A stretch of 64,000 nucleotides of DNA, from contig NC_053115.1 of assembly GCF_010015445.1 (NCBI RefSeq), positions 16,241,505 to 16,305,504 on the forward strand, written 5' to 3'. Below are positions 11,061 to 22,845 of the stretch, in pieces. How positions within the stretch are numbered: position 1 is the stretch's first letter; each line of letters starts with the position of its first letter. The DNA is from Perca fluviatilis. Lineage: Eukaryota; Chordata; Actinopteri; Perciformes; Percidae. A program made the position numbers and the translations under genes. Below the pieces are notes generated by a model. It was given only the letters and a program-made list of their open reading frames with translations. It had not been told where the DNA came from and did not search any database.

Positions 11061-13679
11061 AAGACCTCAATAACTTAAAAAAACAGAATAAATGAAACGC
11101 TAACTGTGATAGACTGACTACAGTGTATCTCATGCAGGTTTCAAGTCTCTTTCAATATTTTTATACCTTTCTGGAATGCAACCAACAGCTTTGGAAATAC
11201 AAAAAAATTATAAAGGCCATACTTTGATAAATGGTCTGCAGCATACAGTAAACAGAAATGCACTTGATTCATGGTAAATTAACTTCAAACAAACACTTGT
11301 TGTCTTGTGACATGCAGCGCTGTCCATGTTTAGGTTTGTACCATGGTAATAAGAATTACAGAGGTTATGAGTCAAGAATGTAAAGTACCTCCACGTAGAC
11401 AGGCAGCTACGGCCTTGTGCACACTGAGAAGAATTACGGTATACTTTGATTACTAGCATAAAGTTAGTCTAACACAATCAGATTCCCAATGGTAAAAACA
11501 GTATTTGTTGTGTTGTAGGTATCTGGTGCACTGTGTATATCTGTCACGACACGGTACACAAAGCTTACATTCTGCTAATTATTGATTAACAACTCAAGGG
11601 AGATGAAATGAGGATCTTATTTGTTACCAACATGGGATGAGCACATTAACCTGCCGCACCAGACAAAAATGGTGCTTGAATGTAGCTGTGCTTTACTTTG
11701 TCAGACTGCTGCTAAAAAACTAATAAGCAGTTGTGTTTGATGTAAGCAAACAGCTATTGGATGACTATGGTAATGTTACTAAAGTCCTAAAGCATTTCAG
11801 TGTTTGTTAGGTGCTTTGTCTGAGCAAATAAAGACAAATGTAAATGAGAGTTTTGAAATACTAACTCAGCCATAAAACCTTGTTGTATTCCAGCATGGGA
11901 CATTGTGTTAGCCTCCTCGTCTCCACTCCCACACAGATACTTTGGCATTGGTTTATGCAGACAGGCGAGGTCTGGATTATATTCAGCTTTCAGAACAACT
12001 CACAAAGCGTTGAACTTTACTCAGGCTGTTTTGCCATGTGGATCATTAATATCCACCACAGCTTTCACTATGGTACCAACTTACTGTAGACAAACCCAAA
12101 CACCACACCAGTTGCAATTGTTTTTAATCAGCGCCCTGACCAGTCAATACTTCAATACCACTGATTAGTGCTATCATGGTGAGAAACCATCGATATCTCC
12201 CACTGTTGGAAGCACTTCAGACTAGGCTGCTATTGACTCTGCTGCGGCACTCTCTGTTCTGAGAAAGTGGATATTCATCAACAGCAGTGAGACAGGTCAG
12301 TGTACAAGATCAGGGTGGAGAGCTTTGTTCTAAACTTGCTGTGCATAAACCTGCCGCCCTATGCAGCCACTGTTCCTTAGCTGAAACCTTTTAATGAGTT
12401 GCTTAATACACTGCCCAGATGGTTTTGTTGACTCACTGCCAATATCAGTCACATCAGCAATATATTTGAAAATGTCATGCCAGAGTTTTCTGGTGTGAGT
12501 TAGGAGGAAGAAAGAGGTCTGGCTTCATGCGTTCCCAGGCCTGCTGACAGGAAAGAGTTATAGGGGGGTTGCTGTGAGAGCTATCATGCATTCCCCAAAA
12601 TACAATTTCTGGTCCAAAAGCTGACGTCAAGTTCCTAGTAGTGAATTACTTAGAACTGCTATTGAGATACAGTATGTGTATGTGATCCAGAGCTGCATGT
12701 TTATCAGTTTCACATCAGGGTAAACGTAAACGAGTTAAAGTATGATTGCCTACAATAGCCTGCATAGCACACTGCTTTGCTTAGACTTCTCTACACTGAC
12801 AATAGGTGAGAGACCCAAGTGTGGCCCAGTCTAGACTCCAGACATTAATCAGAGGCCATGCAGAAAGACACAATGACATTAATATCTATTAAAACATTTT
12901 CCTAACAGACTGAGCATTTCTGAAAAAAGGTAGACAGACTGATACGGACTAAGATTGGTTTGTGGAGGTTAACTGTAACATGAGCTTGGCTGTTTAAGTT
13001 TCAGAGAATGACTGAAGTTTGAATAATTCACAGCAGTAAACTAGAGGTCGAGCACCACTTCCATGATGAAAATAAACACACAAATTGCTCCACAATTGGA
13101 TTCCAACATTTCTTTTTTGGATCTGGTTTCAACTTGCAACATAACATAAGCTCACATTCTAAAGAATGTCTTATAATATTCAGGTAGTCATTTAGATAAA
13201 TATATTTTTTTTTTATCTGGCACACTTTGATTTTTTGTTGCTTTTGAGTGGTCAGTTCTTAAATATTAAGGATTTGTTTTGTTGCACCTATAAGTGTACC
13301 TGAAAATGGTTCACACCCGCACTTCAACAACGATGATTCAAACTGAAAATTAAAATAAACCTGAACATGTAAACCCTTGTAGCTTGACATCATAAACCTG
13401 CAGATATTCTTCTTATTACATATTTTCAGTTTGTATCTGAGTCATAGATGCTGCTCTGTTCCTGCAGTAGCATCACAAAAAGTGTATTTATTTCCCTGAA
13501 CAAAACATGAAAGTGCTGACTTAAAAAGCAGACCTGAACTCCCCTGCAGCACAAGTCACTCCACAAATTAAATGAGACCAAACCCACTGCTAGAAACTGA
13601 ATTAAACTACACTCAGGACTTAGCCTAAATATAAATAGAAGTGTCCAGAATGTGGACTAAATATAATGAGCGCTAGTAG
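11061..13679. other. Intergenic, no gene recognised
   Basis: AT-rich with scattered short ORFs (for example 11880-12168) that show no domain or splice pattern. Confidence 0.4.
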
Positions 13680-13830
13680 CAGGGGCAGATTGGCCATCTG
13701 GCAATTCTGGCAAATGCCAGAGGGGCCGGACCATTTTTTTAAATGTGGGCCGGTCAGATGTTTTTTTTTTAATATACAAATAAATTGTCTTTACAGGCCG
13801 ACGGCGCATAGGACGTTTTTTTATTGCTTG
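13680..13830 (+). mobile_element. Truncated hAT-like element end
   Basis: Starts CAGGGGCAGATTGGCCATC and continues with a small hairpin (CTGGCA...TGCCAG) and GAGGGGCCGGACC. This is the left end of a known kind of teleost non-autonomous hAT. No right terminus was found. Confidence 0.45.
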
Positions 13831-13914
13831 CACGATTTATGGTTATAATAATAATAATTATATTAATAATAATACATATTAAGCATTTGGCCAGTTGCTT
13901 TTACATAGTACAGG

Positions 13915-14106
13915 AACCATTCACCGTTCACACACATTCACACACTGTGGCCGAGGCTGCCATACAAGGTGCCACCTGCTCATCAGATAAACACTCACAT
14001 ACATTTACACAACGATGGCGCAGCATCAGGGGCAACATGCAGCTCTGGATCACATACACATACTGTATCTCAATAGCACAGGTTTTTGTAAAGTGCTATA
14101 TAAATA

Positions 14107-14138
<32 letters not shown>

Positions 14139-14240
14139 ACTCAGGGTCCAGTGTCTTGCCTAAGGACACTTCAACATAGGACTGCAGGGCCAGGGATTGA
14201 ACTACCAACCTTCTGATTGGCAGGCGACCGCTCTACATAG
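13915..14240 (-). mobile_element. tRNA-derived SINE, interrupted by another repeat tail
   Basis: In minus sense it begins with tRNA-like promoter boxes (TGTAGAGCGGTCGCCTGCC; GGTAGTTCAATCCC). It continues with AGTGTCCTTAGGCAAGACAC and ends with a GCAGCCTCGGCCACAGTG region. The two halves are separated at about 14042-14148 by unrelated sequence. Confidence 0.6.
14042..14148 (+). mobile_element. Nested repeat tail with (TTGA)n end
   Basis: AAAGTGCTATATAAATACAT followed by about six copies of TTGA is the 3' end of a LINE- or SINE-type element. It sits inside the minus-strand SINE, so it inserted later. Confidence 0.5.
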
Positions 14241-15037
14241 GTAGAACGTAGTGTTTAGTTTTACACTATGTAGGTTAAACTCTATAATTAATCTGCGGTT
14301 CACATGTATCCCTGAACTGTGGTGGTCCATTACACTGTAGGCTATATTCAACATCACTAATAATTTCTGATCAATAAAATGTAGAAAAACATTTTTTTTG
14401 CAATTTTGCAGTAAAAAAAGTAGCCTATGTAAGTCAATCAAACATTTTTCAACTTGGGAGCCCTGTTAAATCCCTGTTCATGCTAGATAAACAACTGGAC
14501 TTTGGGGTCAAGTGTTGTCGTATCCGACCCATGTCCCAGATGTGAAAGCCCCCTTACTGGACTGTTGAATATAATAATATTCCATTATATTTTGTATTTT
14601 GAATTGTTACCTGCCACCAAAATTTACTGGGGACCCCCCCTTGCTTTATGTGTTCCCCCAAAGGCCAATTCTGAGCAAGGAAAAACCCTCACGTATAATC
14701 ACAGACAGCCATAAAAACATATTTAAATTGCAGAGTTAGAGTTAAAACAGCTGACTGGATGGAGAACCAGACAGACAATATGTACAGTGTCAACAGAGAG
14801 AAACACGGACAATCGAACAGACAAACCGTGACAACAAAAAGACAACATACTGTAGAGAATGACAGTAACAGCATACAAACGGCATAAAAACGTGAAAAAA
14901 CGTGCTCTCTTTTGCCAGTTACGTGCTCTCTTTTGCCAGTTACTTACATTAAATGTTTAAAAATCTGTTACATATAAGGTACTGCTTATATTATTTCACC
15001 ATCTGTACACAAATGTAATTAGTGAATGCACATGTCG
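14241..15037. other. Intergenic; contains a 21-bp tandem duplication
   Basis: At 14900-14941 the unit ACGTGCTCTCTTTTGCCAGTT occurs twice in tandem without a mismatch. Nothing else is recognised. Confidence 0.6.
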
Positions 15038-15157
15038 GGGGGGGGGGTGGTTGGGGGTGTTTTTTTTTTTTTTTTTTTTTTTTCTTCCCCCCCTTTTTTT
15101 TTTTTTGTTCCCCCCTCCTCTTTATACCCCCCTCTTTTTTTTTTTTTTTTTTTTTCA
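15038..15157. repeat. Homopolymer-rich low-complexity tract (G, T and C runs)
   Basis: A run of about ten G, then T runs of more than 20, C runs of 6-7 and further T runs. It may be a real poly-pyrimidine tract or a badly resolved assembly segment. Confidence 0.9.
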
Positions 15158-18100
15158 CTTTCCAACCAGTTGTCGTTCCGTGTGCAAATGTTGATCAATA
15201 ACGCATTAGGCTAACTGTTTTGAATCTATCTATATGGAACAGATCCCTAAGGCAGGTTGATTGATTTGTGACATTGTGACGTCTGTTTTGTGGCACTTGG
15301 CCCAGAGTGTGTTTCCAATGTGACATTGCCATATAGTCTGTTTGGGATTGTGATGTTTACTTTGAATACATAATAATTAAGTATAGTTAAAGTGATTACA
15401 ATCCATATTTTCTATAATAACAATATATGAAATAGCAATGTGAAAACAATGCTTTTACTCAAATCTGTAGCTCCCCTCACTGCACAGAGTTTTATAGTAA
15501 GTTTCAACTGATTGTTTAGCTGTCCGGCCCACAACTTTACTGTTTTGGTTCACTCTCATGGCTCTCATAGTGTTGTTTTTGGCCACAGCAGGGGGCTGTC
15601 TTCAGTGAAAAAGCTCTAAAAACCCACTGTACACTATGCTCAGCAGACATACAAGTTAGCAACTAACTGGTTAACATAGTGGAGTGTTTAGCTGCTCAGG
15701 AGGTAGTGGAAACAAAAAACAGAGCTAAAAGAATAAGTATTGGATGGGAATTCACCAGGTGGCCAGAAACACAATTCCACATAATAATGTAACTACTGGA
15801 TGTGTAAATATAATAAGTAACTGTTTGCTAACAAGTTCGCTATATTATCTTAACAGGTGATGATATGTCAATGTTGCGTTCACAACTTGTTTCTGCTGAC
15901 CGATGTGGCCAAACAATAAGTTATTGCATGTTTAAGTTTCTATTTTAACGCATTGAACGATATATTCAGGGCATTAAAACACAACCTGTGCCAGGTAGTT
16001 GTAGTTTATACACCAACTTATAATTAGCAATTTTGTGTCTGAATAGACCAAAGAAAGTTAATGGCATACAGTTCCATATATAGTATGTGTGAGTAATTTA
16101 AGTCCTGTTAGCATAATTTGTATTTAAAAGCAGTATATGTTTGGCAGTGGGGGTGTGGATTAAAGCTGCTGCTTTGATTTTGTGGGAGCCAGCTTTAAGC
16201 AGTAGTATCAGGGCACTGCAGTGCTTTTCTGCTTATTCTCATAGCGTGATGGATGCACGTTTCTGCAGAGGTTGACCAAAAAGATGCATGCTTTCAATCT
16301 CTCACTTGTCTCCATCTCTCTGCATAAATATAGTCCTGCCTCCTTCCTATTCAAACATATTTACATAGCTTATATGTAAATAGCACATTTTTATTTGTGT
16401 CTCCTCTAAGTTATAACACTGTCCTTTATTTTTATAGTATGCTGTAGAAGTAAAATCTTCCAAAATTGTTTATCATTTAATGCACAGTGCTGTGTAATGT
16501 TTTCCCCTCATCGTCTGCATATGCACTTATTTCTAATTGCAGATGCACATCCCACCCTTCCTCTCTCTTATCTTACATATCTTACTTACTGTTTGCAACA
16601 ATCGAAGTGTAAATGTGTTCCTCCTCCTACAACATATTGAAGACTCACATCATGTTCTCATCCCCTCCCTCCCTCATCCCACCTGCGTCTCTCTCTCTGC
16701 TGCCACCCCTCTCTTTGCTGCAGTGTGGAATTTTCCGAGCACAGCGAGCGTTGCAGTGTGTGATGGTGTAAAGGAAGATGAAAAAGAGGGAGGAAGGAGG
16801 CAGGATGAAGGGTGAATGCTACTTAACGCAAACCACAAAAAAACTAAAAATATACAACAGAGTAAGTACATTTAGGGGAATAAATCAATAAGTCTACATA
16901 CATCTATATCTACATTGCGCGCATTTAATCATGGATTTGTCCATTTTACTTGCAGCAATTACAACCAATTGCATGTCTTCTTGCTAAATCCCCACCTCCA
17001 CCATTTGCAATGGAGTGTGAGCAGTGACATGGAATGAGCTTAAACATTTGCACGTTTATTTTTTTGGTTTATTCACGCTGGAAGTAAACTTGCATGAAAC
17101 ATTGTTTTTATAATGTATTGAAGTTATGATTACTGATACTCTGCTCACTTGGATGTAAACAGACGACTACTGTCATATGGAATTGCATGGTGTATGGTAT
17201 AGACTTGAATAGGCTGGATAGATGTCATGTGCTCTTCCTACATAATGTACGTATATTTTATATTGAGATGCCCAATGATGTACACATGATCATATTATTT
17301 TATAATAATAGAGAATCATGGTCTTGATCTAAGGAAACTATATTTGATGCATTGTCTGTCTCAGAAAAACATTCTTTTCTCTTCCTGACTTCTGGGTTTT
17401 GTGACAAGGTTTGTCTCTCTTATGTGTAATAATAATTACTTTAACCCTCAATCCCTCAATGTTGATGTGCATTATTTTATGCTTGTTTGAGTGCTTTCAG
17501 ATAAATTTGACAACATCCCTTACTCACATCATGGGCCTACATTTTCCCAACATTGATGGAGAAATAATTTCCAGTTCTTATTAGCATTTTCATAAGTAAG
17601 GAGTCTCTGATGGCCAGTCTAAAAAAAGACTAGGCTCTCTTGTAAGTACAGTACAGTGAATGTGACCACTTACAGATTACCAATAAAACACAAAATACAG
17701 AGTGCAACTGGAGGACGTGTTATAATTCTCAGCAGTAGATAGATTGGTTGTTAAGGACGAATGGTTCCCAGCGGGTTTGACAAACGTCCCTACAAGAAAA
17801 CAGTCATGCCACAGTCAGACTGAAGCATTTTTGGTGAAAAAGTGGAGGAGGTGATTGTAAATGTGTTAATGACATTTTGTGATTGTGACGACTGCGCGGC
17901 AATGGGCCTCTGCGGTACTGTGGTAATGGCTGCAGTTTAAGGTCATTTTGTGGGTAAATGACTAGGGCAGGTTTTTGCTGCAGTGTGTTGGGACAGTATC
18001 AGAATGATGACATTGTAAATGGTGGTGAGAGAGAGAGGGAAAGTGAAGAGAAACATAGATCATTGTCCTGTGTCACTAGTGATGTGGAGGACATGACAGC

Positions 18101-19902
18101 ATTTACCCTGCTACTGGGACTGTTCAAGACCTCCCATCTCATTGTATACAGCTGAACTAACTACAAATTACACTTTTCTTTTACTTTTTCACTTTCACTT
18201 TTGTAAACAGTGTTGTAAAATGGACTCTTGCTTGAATGGATCACGTACAGGTAATTGGATAACTAATCTACAGAAACTGACAGTTGTTTCTGGAAAGTCA
18301 ACCAGTGAAACAGTTTCACCCTACTGGCTAATTACTTTTTTATTTTTATTTTAAACAAATAGGGCTCAATGATGAACCCGCATGGATGTTTTTGCAGTGA
18401 GTGTACTTTGAGAATTCTGCAACATAAAGTGGAGTAAGAGGTTCAGTGGATATATTATATTCTTGTAATATAAAACTCACTCATAATTGGATTGGAAATG
18501 TTAGTGTAATCACTTGGTGCCCAGTCCCAGCCTGTGAATATATCAGGGAATGGAGTTATAGGTGATGGCCAACACATTCATTTAGCCGGTTTGACATATA
18601 TGAGATACATATATCCTGGGTAACAAACAGCAGCCAGCATGGATGTGTGTGTGAGAAAGCTCAGTCACTCCACCTTGAATACTTCTATCATTTGTTTTTG
18701 TCACTTTTTGGTGCCAAAGGAAACTAGACCCAGTGAGCCTTAGTGACAGATGGGGGTTTATGGGAATCCTGACAGGCCTGGGACCTGGGCCAGAGTAGGC
18801 CACTGCCATAGGTGCCACTCATCTGTCCTTGTATGCACAAGCCATGGGGCACTGTCAAAACAAACCATACCAAAAGAGAAGAGGAGGAAGGTCTAGAAAG
18901 GTTGTAGATAGATAAATAAAGCATCCTAACATGAGACACTCTTTTTAACACAGCCTCAATCTTACAGCTTCTAATATGACGTGTATTCTTTCCTCTAACC
19001 AGATCTGTAGGAATGTGTCTGAACCTCTGGCCTATGTACTCTAGTTTCAGCCTGTCTGACTCAATTTGTCCCATGGAATAATCCTAGGGTTACATAACCC
19101 TGACTCCGGAGCTCACCACTACCACCACAGTAGTAAATCCCAGAGATCAAGAGAGGGATCAGACAAAAGAAGGGCAGAATGAACAATGAAGAGACAGGAT
19201 GAAATAGAAGGGGTCGTGGCGAGAAGAAATATGTCAACACAAACTCCCAATGTACAGTGCACCACATCCATTTGCTTTGTGCTGTCATTAATTATGCCAG
19301 CAGGAGCTTTACTGGTATAAGATAATGAAGTGAGATAGATGAGAAGTCAGGAGATTTTCTAACACTAATCCGTATTTCCCACCTATTCTTGTCGATAGGG
19401 CGCGCAGTCTTCACAAATAAGTTCTGCCAAAACAAGAGCTGGGAACTGGGACAGGCCTCCCTGGGCAAAAGGTTAAGTATCTGAGAAAGTTAGAAAAGGA
19501 AAAAAGCAAAAGGAGCCACCCAGAAATCTTTTAAGTTCTTGCAAGATGGAGGGAGGGATGGTGGAAGTAACCTTCAGAGACAATGCTAAAAACAGCCCAG
19601 TCATTTAGTAGGAGAGAAAGAGAGGTAAATTATAGCCTGTGCCAGAGGATAAGAGGACACATTTGCTCTTAACGAGAACAGCTTAAATATAGGCCGGAAG
19701 GAAGGAGGAGTTGAGACAGAACCCTTAAGAGATTGCAATAATTTCTCTCCATACATCTCCTGCATTTTCCACTCTTGCTCCTGAGTAAGATACCTCATAT
19801 CCAGTGCCAGTGAACTTACACATATAGCCTACCGTGGTGGAAACACTGTGAACCATACTATGAATGCATGATATGATCTTTGTGGACTAAGATTCACTAG
19901 GA
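15158..19902. other. Intergenic, no gene recognised
   Basis: AT-rich. One segment near 16722-16861 has an acceptor-like TTTGCTGCAG and a donor-like AGAGTAAGTA but has stops in its frames. It could at most be a non-coding exon. Confidence 0.35.
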
Positions 19903-20229
19903 CAGAGATCTTCAACAGGGGGTCTGTGAACCCTAGACGGTCCTCAGAGTTACTGCAGGGAGCGTGCCAAATTATTTTTTGATATTTATTTAAAGTTTTT
20001 TTTTTTCAAAAGTTAAAATATACATAGGACTCACTTTGCCTTCCATGTGTATGTTTAACATTACAACATGCTGTGTAAATAATAAATTAATATTGATCCA
20101 TCCATTTTCATTTATTTGGCCAAGTTTAATAATGTAACTGAATTTTATACAATACATGTAGTAGGGGTCCCTGCTCTGTCTCTCTTTCAGTTGAGCGGCC
20201 CTTGGCCTAAAAAACATTGAAGACCTCTG
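19903..20229. mobile_element. 327-bp hAT-type non-autonomous transposon with perfect target duplication
   Basis: The termini are inverted repeats: left CAGAGATCTTCAA; right, reverse-complemented, CAGAGGTCTTCAA (12 of 13). Both sides carry the same 8-bp CACTAGGA (19895-19902 and 20230-20237), the target duplication expected of hAT transposition. No transposase is encoded. The intact duplication suggests a fairly recent insertion. Confidence 0.9.
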
Positions 20230-20654
20230 CACTAGGATATGTTGGATTTGTACAGATATTAACTAGAATTACCACCTTGCAGTTGTATGCCTCCGCCAAC
20301 CAGGGATGTTGCAGTTTAGATTCATGTCTTTCCAGACTCATATATTCAATATCATTTTCAAGGTAGGCACCCAAGATTAGTGTCACCCATTCAGTATCAA
20401 ATCAAATGTCTCTTTATGTAGTTTTGGCGTTGAATAAGGGCCAGAACAGCGTTTTTGCAGAACATTATGATGTCACAGTGAAGTTAATCTTTGATCTTTT
20501 GGATATAAAATGTCATCACTTCATCACTTTATCCTTTTAGACATTTGTGTGAAATGTCATAATTAGCGTACGAATTAGGGTTATGGCCAAAAAGCATTTT
20601 GTGAGGTCAACTTGAGCTTTGACTTCTAAAATCTCACTAATTCATCCTTTGTTT

Positions 20655-20890
20655 GACGTTTGTGTAGCCTGGTTGACACCAGACCCTTCTCAGGTGTAAC
20701 TGAGTGTGGGTCTGGGCAAGGTTCATTCGCAGCTCATTTCCAAAGGGGCATCACCATCCCTCTAATGCCTTTGGGCGCATTGGATAGTCCTTCAACCAAT
20801 CAGACCAACGATCCAGGTGACGTAGCAGCGACAGAGGCATCAACGGGTTGCTGCGCTTCGGTAGCCGTCATGTTGAATGTAAACAAACCT
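20655..20890 (+). repeat. DNA-transposon-like repeat with terminal hairpin
   Basis: Begins GTAGCCTGGTTGACACCAGA with a hairpin formed by CCAGACCC (20679-20686) and GGGTCTGG (20708-20715). It continues to CGATCCAGGTGACGTAGCAG and ATGTTGAATGTAAACAAA. I recognise this word order from teleost genomes as an interspersed repeat. Family not assigned. Confidence 0.45.
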
Positions 20891-22734
20891 GTGATATACT
20901 GGGTTTGAGTTCAGCTTGGGACCCCTGTCATATCTCATCTCCATCCTCATTGTCTTCACTGTGAGCTCTCTAACAAAGGCAGGTAGGTTCAGAGACCTGT
21001 TCCATGGGAGTTTTTTTTTCTCCCTATTATGTAAAACTCATTTCTTCTGTGTCATATTCTTCAAGGGACATAACCATTATAATAGTGCTTCTAAGTAAAA
21101 TATTCTAACCTAAAACGTATAAAATGAAACAATTGTTTTTGTTGCAATGCATTTCCGAGTAGCTCCAAATGTGTTTATATGTTTATATCACAACTGGTCA
21201 AATGCACAAAGGCTTTTTAGGCTGGCAGTAGTAGCTGTGGTGCTGCAGGTGTTACATGATAATGTGTGTCTCTGTAACAGGGCTCCTCGGGGCCTGAGTG
21301 CTTCACTTATTCAACCTAACCCTTTTCACCTTGTGTTCTGATACGCAGGGACGTGGTAATCTTACACCAGGCAAACTCTGACGTGTGATGGCTCAATGGA
21401 TCCAGCAGGCCGCTTAACACCACAGAGCACCCTGCACGATCAATATGCCTGTGTACTACTATGTGCGTGTGCGACAGTGAGAGAAAGATGGAATAAGTTC
21501 ACAGAGGTAATAATATGGGCTCTTTTTGAGGCTCCCGAGAGAAACGGTAAGAATAGATTAAAATGATCTCATCTCACACCGACATGTTCCGACACGTGCG
21601 ATGGACGAAAAGACCTTGAGGGTCTGACAATTATCCTGATAACTGGGGCATCACTGCTGTCAATTAGTGATCTTAGGAGAGGATACTTATTTCAAAAGAG
21701 ATGGATCAACATCTAGTCCAGAGTCAAAATGTTAATAGAAGCAAAAAGAGCAGGAATTTCACTGGCTGGAGTTGATATTTTGCCAGTTAAAAATAGAAGC
21801 ATACAATCTAACAATGTTTGCAGGGGGACTGAGATATTAACAAACTAATATAACAACTTATTAACTAGTGCAGTCTAGTGCCCGTCGCTGTGTTTCATTG
21901 CAGACATTGCTACTACTGCAGCAGTGCAGTCAAATGCTTAATGCCAAACATAACTGAGCCAACTCTCTCCTTTCCCTGGCTCAAGAAACTGTCTTATCTG
22001 TGTAAACAGCGGGAAGGGCAGATGAATACACAACATTAGGTCTACATAAACACACACAGGGAGGAGGATGATTGGTAGGCTTGCAAAGATCTCCTGGTGT
22101 TTATAAAACCTCATATCTGCTGAGCTGACAGTCCTACCACACTTAATGTCACCTGACAAAGGCAATGCCAAACATGACTCCCTGCTGGCCACAGGTGTTT
22201 AACAGATGACACCCCTGTGAGTCTCATAGGGCTTTGGCTGGACCAGGTTCCCTATCATCAGAGGACTTAGAGGAATCAACCATGTATCTGTGTGCTGTCA
22301 GCTGATGTGCAGTACTGTGAGGGCTTGGAAAATAATTGTCTTTTTGCTGGAGTAAGTGCTGCGTAAGACTCTTTCTGTGACTGTCTCATGAAGATGTGCA
22401 CATGCACACTGCCAACACCTTGTGCCCTCCTGATCTGAGCAACAGGAAACAAGAGGAACACGTCATTTTACAACTTGGATTTTCATTGTTTTCATTAGTT
22501 CTAGCCAGGTTAGCCATTGTTAGCAATGCCAGTTTATAACAACGCATTAACGCTGTGCATACAAACAGCGTAACAAAATTGTCCACAGATAGAATATGGA
22601 CAGAGCTGCGCGTACGATTGATTTAGAGAGACACAAATAACATAGAAGTGTTTATAACTGTATGTTACTACAGCTTTCACAACTGTTAATGCACGGAGCA
22701 GCCATGTTATATTTTGAGATCGGGGTACTTGGTG
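20891..22734. other. Intergenic, no gene recognised
   Basis: No coding or RNA signal. Short ORFs (21147-21341, 21938-22192) are unremarkable. Confidence 0.4.
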
Positions 22735-22845
22735 GTTGGTTGCCTGAGTTCCGAGCTCGGAAATCCGAGGTCAGGGGGCGTGTTTCCGACTTTGAACTCG
22801 GAAAATCTGAGTTCCGAGTACAAATGGAACGCGCTATAACCCCCA
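22735..22845. repeat. Palindrome-rich repeat fragment (TCCGAGTT/AACTCGGA)
   Basis: GAGTTCCGAGCTCGGAAATC, CTTTGAACTCGGAAAATCTG and GAGTTCCGAGTACAAATGG are mutually inverted or direct repeats. Such stretches are typical of the ends of non-autonomous DNA elements. Confidence 0.4.

Noticed and set aside
16722..16861. Acceptor-like and donor-like pair suggesting an exon
   Set aside because: Frames between the sites contain stops and no partner exons were seen; the evidence is too thin to annotate.
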